Source: Cladopsammia gracilis (lineage: Eukaryota > Cnidaria > Anthozoa > Scleractinia > Dendrophylliidae). Taken from it: a stretch of DNA of 64,000 nucleotides. The position numbers were made by a program, and so were the translations under genes. Positions 56,601-64,000 of this stretch are shown in pieces (position 1 is the stretch's first letter; every line of letters begins with the position of its first letter). The notes under the pieces are model-generated. The model saw nothing but the letters and a program-made list of their open reading frames with translations. It had not been told where the DNA came from and did no database searches. The stretch is from positions 496,001 to 560,000 of the forward strand of contig JAJGOT010000260.1 of the NCBI GenBank assembly GCA_022457155.1. Direction: 5' to 3'.

Positions 56601-58623
56601 CCAGAGGGACTGGAGGACAGCAGTGGGAAAGGGACTTTCCCACTCGCTTCTTCCAGTCCCAGAGGGACTGGAGGACAGCAGTGGGAAAGGGACTTTCCCA
56701 CTCGCTTCTTCCAGTCCCAGAGGGACTGGAGGACAGCAGTGGGAAAGGGACTTTCCCACTCGCTTCTTCCAGTCCCAGAGGGACTGGAGGACAGCAGTGG
56801 GAAAGGGACTTTCCCACTCGCTTCTTCCAGTCCCAGAGGGACTGGAGGACAGCAGTGGGAAAGGGACTTTCCCACTCGCTTCTTCCAGTCCCAGAGGGAC
56901 TGGAGGACAGCAGTGGGAAAGGGACTTTCCCACTCGCTTCTTCCAGTCCCAGAGGGACTGGAGGACAGCAGTGGGAAAGGGACTTTCCCACTCGCTTCTT
57001 CCAGTCCCAGAGGGACTGGAGGACAGCAGTGGGAAAGGGACTTTCCCACTCGCTTCTTCCAGTCCCAGAGGGACTGGAGGACAGCAGTGGGAAAGGGACT
57101 TTCCCACTCGCTTCTTCCAGTCCCAGAGGGACTGGAGGACAGCAGTGGGAAAGGGACTTTCCCACTCGCTTCTTCCAGTCCCAGAGGGACTGGAGGACAG
57201 CAGTGGGAAAGGGACTTTCCCACTCGCTTCTTCCAGTCCCAGAGGGACTGGAGGACAGCAGTGGGAAAGGGACTTTCCCACTCGCTTCTTCCAGTCCCAG
57301 AGGGACTGGAGGACAGCAGTGGGAAAGGGACTTTCCCACTCGCTTCTTCCAGTCCCAGAGGGACTGGAGGACAGCAGTGGGAAAGGGACTTTCCCACTCG
57401 CTTCTTCCAGTCCCAGAGGGACTGGAGGACAGCAGTGGGAAAGGGACTTTCCCACTCGCTTCTTCCAGTCCCAGAGGGACTGGAGGACAGCAGTGGGAAA
57501 GGGACTTTCCCACTCGCTTCTTCCAGTCCCAGAGGGACTGGAGGACAGCAGTGGGAAAGGGACTTTCCCACTCGCTTCTTCCAGTCCCAGAGGGACTGGA
57601 GGACAGCAGTGGGAAAGGGACTTTCCCACTCGCTTCTTCCAGTCCCAGAGGGACTGGAGGACAGCAGTGGGAAAGGGACTTTCCCACTCGCTTCTTCCAG
57701 TCCCAGAGGGACTGGAGGACAGCAGTGGGAAAGGGACTTTCCCACTCGCTTCTTCCAGTCCCAGAGGGACTGGAGGACAGCAGTGGGAAAGGGACTTTCC
57801 CACTCGCTTCTTCCAGTCCCAGAGGGACTGGAGGACAGCAGTGGGAAAGGGACTTTCCCACTCGCTTCTTCCAGTCCCAGAGGGACTGGAGGACAGCAGT
57901 GGGAAAGGGACTTTCCCACTCGCTTCTTCCAGTCCCAGAGGGACTGGAGGACAGCAGTGGGAAAGGGACTTTCCCACTCGCTTCTTCCAGTCCCAGAGGG
58001 ACTGGAGGACAGCAGTGGGAAAGGGACTTTCCCACTCGCTTCTTCCAGTCCCAGAGGGACTGGAGGACAGCAGTGGGAAAGGGACTTTCCCACTCGCTTC
58101 TTCCAGTCCCAGAGGGACTGGAGGACAGCAGTGGGAAAGGGACTTTCCCACTCGCTTCTTCCAGTCCCAGAGGGACTGGAGGACAGCAGTGGGAAAGGGA
58201 CTTTCCCACTCGCTTCTTCCAGTCCCAGAGGGACTGGAGGACAGCAGTGGGAAAGGGACTTTCCCACTCGCTTCTTCCAGTCCCAGAGGGACTGGAGGAC
58301 AGCAGTGGGAAAGGGACTTTCCCACTCGCTTCTTCCAGTCCCAGAGGGACTGGAGGACAGCAGTGGGAAAGGGACTTTCCCACTCGCTTCTTCCAGTCCC
58401 AGAGGGACTGGAGGACAGCAGTGGGAAAGGGACTTTCCCACTCGCTTCTTCCAGTCCCAGAGGGACTGGAGGACAGCAGTGGGAAAGGGACTTTCCCACT
58501 CGCTTCTTCCAGTCCCAGAGGGACTGGAGGACAGCAGTGGGAAAGGGACTTTCCCACTCGCTTCTTCCAGTCCCAGAGGGACTGGAGGACAGCAGTGGGA
58601 AAGGGACTTTCCCACTCGCTTCC
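53654..58623. repeat. 58-bp satellite, 86 essentially identical copies
   Basis: The unit starts GGAGGACAGCAGTGGGAAAG and ends CAGAGGGACT; 85 full copies and a 40-bp partial one are present, and I saw no variant on reading through. It splits exactly into hairpin 1 (arms AGTGGGAAAG and CTTTCCCACT, loop GGA), spacer CGCTTCTT, hairpin 2 (arms CCAGTCCC and GGGACTGG, loop AGA) and spacer AGGACAGC: 23+8+19+8 bases. GGGACTTTCC, a perfect NF-kB consensus site, occurs once per unit. There is no stop codon in any frame, and 58 is not a multiple of 3, so frames of about 1,650-1,750 codons span the array on both strands. They are almost certainly not genes: their 58-residue protein repeat follows from the period. 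Confidence 0.97.
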
Positions 58624-59240
58624 AAGGTTTAATTTATTCATTTTTGGTGGAGTTACAGTTAACCCTGCTATTCCTTCCAACAGATCACAGGAAACAGGGC
58701 AGGAATATTCCAAGTTGTGTTATTTTACAGAAACAGGGATTGAAGTTAATGCGAGTGGGTTGCCTGTTGCCTCGAAGCAGCATCGTTATAAAGTTAGTTA
58801 CATCTGGAGTATGCAATGTTATGAAGCTGCATTTTTGCTTCGCTTTGCTTCAGCACCGATATAGGAAATGATTCCTAACTATTTTTATCTGACTGATCGC
58901 TGGTTAGGCATTGGACGCTATGTTTTCTTTTCATGGGCAACAAGGGGATCCTGATGTGGAACAAAACATGATCTTACAACAGCTTGATATGTTTTTGTTT
59001 ATGGAGATTGTGTAATAGCTTCATTAAGTTTGTGGTATATTTAATATAGGGGGGAAAAGTTATGAGAGCTAATGATCATCATTCCTTCATATACCGTAAA
59101 ATTGGGACCAGCTGTAGAGAATTAATTAACTATTAAAATCGTAAAAAAAAACCGTTTTCACGACTTCCCAGGTGCATTGATATGTGCATGTGACTTGAAA
59201 AAGCAGACTATTTACAGCTCATAAGTAGTTCTTTATTCTG
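58624..59240. other. Right flank of the 58-bp array
   Basis: Unique-looking DNA, no gene recognised. Apparent extensions of the array frames end here at stops between about 58713 (minus frame start) and 58871. Confidence 0.4.
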
Positions 59241-59420
59241 ATTTCTCTATTTTCGAATTGCCTATAATAAACTGTTTGCCCCCAAAATTTTGCATTAACT
59301 ATTGTTTGTAAATGCTCTTGGGAAGGCTACATATTCCCTAGAGCATTTCAAATCCATAGTTTATGCAAAATTTGAGGGGGCAACCAAAGTGTATTATGGG
59401 CAATTCGAAAATAGAGAATT
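59241..59420. mobile_element. Long inverted-repeat MITE
   Basis: ATTTCTCTATTTTCGAATTG then CCCCCAAAATTTTGCAT pairs with ATGCAAAATTTGAGGGGGCA then CAATTCGAAAATAGAGAAT. The centre has GTAAATGCTCTTGGGAAGGC and its diverged inverse. Confidence 0.75.
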
Positions 59421-60465
59421 GACTTAATGCAAATTATTTACAGTGAAGACTAGAGACTTGTAAGCCAGCGTTTGCTGCAATAGGCCATTTTAAGATGACG
59501 TCATTTTACTACAGCTAATAGAATCCTTCAGTGTCTTGTTCTCCAAACAATGCCTATTGCTATTTAAAGTGGTATCATACCCAAATACATGGAAAATTTT
59601 GCATTAAGTTCAAGATTTCTTAAATGCCAAGTTATTACACTTATCAAGAGAAATTGTTTGACATGTGTTATGGGGTTTATGGTCTCCATGGCAACCATGC
59701 CACGCCCTAAACTCCATGTTTTATTACCCAAACGCTGGCAGCTATAACTCTCCATTTATGCAACATTTGGATCTGAAAATTTCAGAGTTTGTTTAGCACA
59801 CAGAGATCTGTGCGATGAACTAAAACCATGACAATCTACATCAGTCTTCTTTCATTTTACAAGGGTGCAAACTGACGAAAACATTTCTTGCCACACCCTA
59901 TTAACATATTGGATAATTTTGTTAGAGTTTGGAAAATTATTCTGATGTTAGTTCATTGCATAGAGCAATACTATTCACAAATGACTGTAGCAAAATTTAT
60001 TGCTTCAGGTAAAATACTCTTTCAGAGAGGTGTTGAGCTGCAACGTGTTTAGTCAAATTCCAACATTTGAGAAAAACGGACTTTAAGATAAAACAATCGA
60101 TTCTAGATCAATTATAAGCGCGGGAGCATTCATTTAGCAGGTCTTATGAGCATTTAACTAATGTAAACAATAGTTGCTAGGGCCATTGCTACAGGAAAAT
60201 TATATACCACCATTCAGTTATCTTATAGTTCACTTGTTTAGTGCTGCAAATTTAGTGAAATTTTTTCAAAATGGGATTCTCAAGTGTTTTAAGATTTCAA
60301 TTTTGCCATTTTCAAAAAAACCAACGTTGGAAGCTAGACATCGTATTTTAGGGTACCATTCCACCTTAAACCTCAACTGGATTCAAAATTTTAATAAGAA
60401 AGGAAAAACAAAGTGAACTCTGGGAGTTGTAGTAAATAACATCATTGTGAAAATGGCCTATTCCG
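59421..60465. other. No recognised feature
   Basis: No repeat family or supported exon seen. Confidence 0.4.
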
Positions 60466-60670
60466 AGATAAAAGTAAAATCTGCGAAAGACCGCAAATGA
60501 TAAAGCTGCTAACAGTATATGTACATGTAGGAACTGCAAGAGACAAAAATTAACAAACATACAATAAACTGCAAGGCTGATCAGACTACGTAAAAAAGTT
60601 GACTTTGTGAGACACCAATACGACAGAAACTGTTAAGGTAGGGTTGCAACCGTGGACAGCTGTTTCATTG
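60466..60670 (-). repeat. Dispersed repeat D, copy 4 (full length)
   Basis: Contains the inverse of both halves: AACTGCAAGGCTGATCAGAC, GAGACACCAATACGACAGAA and CCGTGGACAGCTGTTTC. It joins what copies 2 and 3 show separately. Confidence 0.65.
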
Positions 60671-60745
60671 TTATATCACAATTGTGTTTTCCGATAACAT
60701 ATCAGCATATTGTACTTATATTATACAATGTAGTACTGTAAGTAA

Positions 60746-60850
60746 TATATAAAATATGAGCGGCAGAACTGTATGAACATTTACAATGGCGAGCCCCAGG
60801 CGAGCTATAATAAATATTCATACAGCTTTGCTGCGTACATTTTGTATGAT
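60746..60850. mobile_element. Hairpin MITE, family E, copy 2
   Basis: ATATAAAATATGAGCGGCAG and ATTTACAATGGCGAGCC pair with the inverse at the right (TATAATAAATATTCATACAG ... TACATTTTGTATGAT), as at 50780. Confidence 0.7.
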
Positions 60851-60892
60851 TTCTAAAAGAACAATAGTGATTCAGCTTTTTAGCTTTCCTAC

Positions 60893-61045
60893 AGGTGGTT
60901 TGCACGTTACGTCATGGTGGCCATGTTGGAGCACACCTACAAAAGAATTTTAATGAACTTCTTTTGTTATGTGCACCAACATGGCCACCATGGCCTTTGT
61001 CATTTGAGTCCCATAGGACTGAAGGTCACGTGAGTGAAAACCATC
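60893..61045. mobile_element. MITE, ATGGTGGCCATGTTGG family
   Basis: AGGTGGTTTGCACGTTACGT then CATGGTGGCCATGTTGG is inverted at the right as CCAACATGGCCACCATGG and CACGTGAGTGAAAACCATCT. Related to the elements at 392 and 31929. Confidence 0.7.
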
Positions 61046-61953
61046 TATTATAGTGTTCTGTATCAGTGATGCAGTATTATTATAGCTGTTCTGTATCAGG
61101 ATTTACAAACCTTCATTTAAATAATTCTCATTTCTATTGTACTTGTCTTTCCTTATGCCTGTTTATTTGTTTGGTTTATTCTAGGTAATTGTCTAGCATG
61201 ATACATTCTTTGGACCTTTTTTTACAGCTTTTAACTAAGAGAATTGCATGAAAAATATTCATTCATGACATCAAGTATACAAAAAATTGTTCCTAAATTT
61301 CACGAGGCATGTTCGAACAGTCAATTGAGTAATTCGTGATATAGCACTTTCGTCATTTATTCGACAGTTCACGCTTAACATCCACGATGTACTTCATATA
61401 GTATGATGCATGTGGACCTATCAGAGAAACCTTACGAGCAACCTCAAAACTCATCTTATGTGATGCGTATAGTGGAATCAGGTTACAGCATAGCATCTCC
61501 CTGGTTCCAAGGGTAGACACAAAAATAAAATATTTAAGAGTATAGTTTTCCTAATTTTTAAACAGTAGAATTCCAAAATTAATGCCCCCTTTCCCTCGTG
61601 TGGAATTAACACCCAAAAGGAGCTGCAACTTTCAAGTAGCACTACTTCGGGGTGTCGGGCTGTTACTTTGGGCAATATTGTCACGTCTAGCAGGTAGGAA
61701 ATTGACATTTACAGTGTGATGTGCCTTATCATGAGCAACCAACAAACGTTTTCACAAGTTAGCCAACAAGAGAGCGCAAATTGAATTGACAGGCATGCCT
61801 CCTTGCAAAGTTGAGTACGATTGACTGTTATCTTGTCACTTCGTGTTTATCACAGGAGTGCTTACAAAATACAAAGATTATATTCAGTTTATTGCTTCAC
61901 ACGTATCCGCAGTTTGCAAAATGATAAAAAGAATTAGCTGGTGAACTAACAGT
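61046..61953. other. No recognised feature
   Basis: A minus frame at 61708-61478 has no motif or splice support. Confidence 0.4.
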
Positions 61954-61996
61954 TTTCTACACGTTTCCACAATATTATTGTGGAAACGTGTAGAAA
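61954..61996. repeat. Perfect 20-bp-arm hairpin
   Basis: TTTCTACACGTTTCCACAAT and its exact inverse flank a 3-base ATT loop. No mismatch in the arms. Confidence 0.95.
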
Positions 61997-62100
61997 CTTT
62001 GCACTTTAAGTTTCAAAATTAACATTGGTTTAGAAGGGGCGTTATTTTCGGAATTCTATGGTACCATACTTTCAATGTCACATAACATTACAATGCAATA

Positions 62101-62814
62101 TTACAATGCTAACAGGTCCTTAAAAGTGGCTTCCAGTTGTACATGTCCTGTCACTGTGACCCGGTCATCTGTAATCAGTCTCACAATGAATCCCTTCTCT
62201 GTTGGTGGAAACATGCTCTGAAATAGTAAGAAACAGGTTTTTCGTCAGTCTAGCTCTAAACACAAGTGGCTATTTTGATTGTAGTGACTTAAAGGGGCAA
62301 TGTCACATATTTATCACTTTGACAAGCCAAAAAAACATATTTGTATTGACACAAACCTAAAAATAATGGATAAGTTCTGTTAACAATATTACTCTACTAT
62401 TGCACTAAAACTATAACAGTGTCTTGATGTGCAAATGACCAGAATTGAAATGGATTGCAACTTTGAGAAAATGTGAAGCTGCAGTCTTTAAAAACATGTC
62501 CACATCGTCTGGTTGTGAGAGTGCAAGTTGCTTCAGGATCTGTAAAGTGAGGGTTGGGGAATTGTCATGTCACTTGATGATTTGCTTCAGTAAAGCCATT
62601 TTTTAACTTATAACAGAATGCTGTCCAATTTTAATACCTGATACCAACTAAGCTGACGCTCGGCATAAAATGCGTTTGATTTATGGCACTGCTCAAAAAA
62701 TACTAAAATACTGTTATTTTAGCCGGCAATTTTCAAGCTTCTTTTAAAAGGTGCTTTTACATTGTAAGTGCTGCCATCCATTGTCAGACGATGGCAAGGC
62801 ACGGCCACCGCAGA
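62101..62814 (-). CDS. 3' end of a minus-strand gene (last three exons), family not recognised
   Basis: In transcript order the exons are 62814-62761 (18 codons, SAVAVPCHRLTMDGSTYN), 62539-62462 (26 codons, ILKQLALSQPDDVDMFLK then TAASHFLK) and 62217-62101 (38 codons and TAA, SMFPPTEKGFIVRLITDDRV ... EATFKDLLAL). All are phase 0 with AG acceptors (AATTCAG, TTTACAG, TTTCAG) and GT donors. The middle donor (AAA|GTTGCA) is weak. The joined tail looks like a conserved globular C-terminus, with a helix followed by beta-strand-like VRLITDDRVTVTGHVQLEA. I cannot name it. Upstream exons probably lie beyond about 63100; one weak candidate is 63693-63650. Confidence 0.6.
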
Positions 62815-64000
62815 CTGAATTTTTGACAGGCAGATCAACTGTACACTTTTAAAACCGGAAACCACAATAAAAGACACTCATCATTATCTTAATAATTATT
62901 GCAAAACTAAGTACCTCCTTTTTCACAAAGTGTTATTTAATACCCAAAGTTTAATTGTTCTTTACACAAAACAGTCTTCTTCGAAATATTTTTTTCTTTC
63001 AAAAAATGAAATTTCAGATAAATTGAGGAGTGCTTCACCTTAGAAGTGCCTCTCACCCCTAGAAAGTTATTTTCAGAATCAACTCTATGTACATTGAATA
63101 GTTGAATGGTAAAATATTTCTTGCTTTGAACGTCACGTTTGTGAGTTATAGAGATTTGAATTTACAAAAATGCTAATTAGATGACGTCAACGTGGGAATT
63201 TGCCATTATTTCTATGCCAATTTACAATACACAGTTTACAGCTTGAGGATAATTAATTAATTTTGATAAATACTAAAAATAACTAATAGGGTTGGAACAT
63301 TCCATACCATATTACGCCCCCCATATCAGGCCCCGACCAACCATATCAGGCCCCGACTTACCATATTAGGCCCCGTGTATACTAAGCTTGTTTACCGGCG
63401 ATTCACTTAGATTTCGGTCCTGTTTGATACCCTTGCCAAGCAGTAACTCGCATGCATCAAATTCACAGTATGTAACCTTAAATTACGAAATATCATACCG
63501 GAAATATTGGAACGATAACAAGTCGCAATTCCCGTTCCACTCGGTGAAGAATATGTCATCTGTTCTGCCATTAAATCGCTTAACAGTCTCAACGTTGTAT
63601 TCGCCAATTTAATATCAATATTCACATTGAGTTTTACTAGGTTACCTCTGATAATTCCGAAAGTAACAGGGGCCGCTTCTTTCGGGACTCTGCGGTACGT
63701 CAAAAATAGAAAGGTAAATAGCGGAATAATAAATGAATTTTTGTCACGCCAGCAGCAGTAACACTATATACTTTAGACAGCTTCATACTGAAGTTAAACG
63801 GAGAAAGCTTTTCGGATGGTGCTATGTTTATTTCTTTTATTCTAATCGTTAAATATACTTTTCACAATTCTTATTAATAAAAAAACAATTTCTGTAAAAC
63901 TGCAAGGACCACTCGAACAAACAGTAGCAAAATGTAGCTTGGTCTTTGAGCAGATCAGGATCAGCAGTGAACTAAATAAAAAACTTTAACTTGCAAGGCT
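62815..64000. other. Upstream intron or flank of the minus-strand gene
   Basis: Minus 63693-63650 (ACCGCAG| ... AGAG|GTAACC) reads SPERSGPCYFRNYQ in phase 0 and could be another exon. A longer minus frame at 63703-63407 lacks an ATG. Otherwise nothing recognised. Confidence 0.3.
63307..63377. repeat. 20-bp tandem repeat, 3-4 copies
   Basis: CCATATCAGGCCCCGAC units start at 63321, 63341 and 63361, with a degenerate copy before them at about 63307. Confidence 0.85.

Noticed and set aside
53590..58871. Giant open frames (about 1,650-1,750 codons) on both strands over the 58-bp array
   Set aside because: They exist in every frame because the unit is stop-free and not a multiple of three; there is no independent coding evidence.

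Overview
This looks like AT-rich, intron-bearing nuclear DNA of an early-branching animal, most likely an anthozoan cnidarian such as a stony coral. That is inference from content, not a database match. The window has small exons with GT/AG borders, many short inverted-repeat transposons (MITEs), non-LTR retrotransposon remnants, a Penelope-type reverse transcriptase relic, a Polinton-type DNA polymerase relic, tRNA-derived SINEs and four tandem arrays. There are no operons, ribosome-binding sites or other prokaryotic gene structure. Most open frames above 60 codons lie in repeats or introns and are chance frames.

Two protein genes can be supported. (1) A plus-strand gene at 707-13715 has six exons in one continuous frame (287 codons plus stop). 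It encodes a small secreted protein whose mature part has no cysteine. Its middle is one exon pair present twice (4272-4808 and 5750-6300), made by a tandem genomic duplication of about 1.5 kb. (2) The last three exons of a minus-strand gene lie at 62814-62101, all phase 0. I recognise neither family. Weaker exon candidates lie at 13211-13260, 18667-20531, 21892-22594 and 53208-53389.

Layout: 0.4-13.7 kb, gene 1 with intronic MITEs, a SINE and element A copy 1. 14-21 kb, LINE remnants, MITEs and a local duplication of two exon-like segments. 23.5-27.3 kb, a 67-bp minisatellite with a recent 511-bp block duplication. 28.5-38.9 kb, dense nested elements: a heptamer array beside a Polinton-like polymerase relic, two MITEs abutting element A copy 2, and element A copy 3 broken by a LINE that is itself broken by a TTAA-flanked MITE. 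41.2-52.2 kb, a 163-bp dimeric satellite interrupted by DNA transposons. 53.65-58.62 kb, a very uniform array of 86 copies of a 58-bp unit. 59-64 kb, more MITEs and the end of gene 2.

The most striking object is the 58-bp array. Each unit is two short perfect hairpins separated by 8-nt spacers. It carries a perfect NF-kB consensus site and has no stop codon in any frame on either strand.
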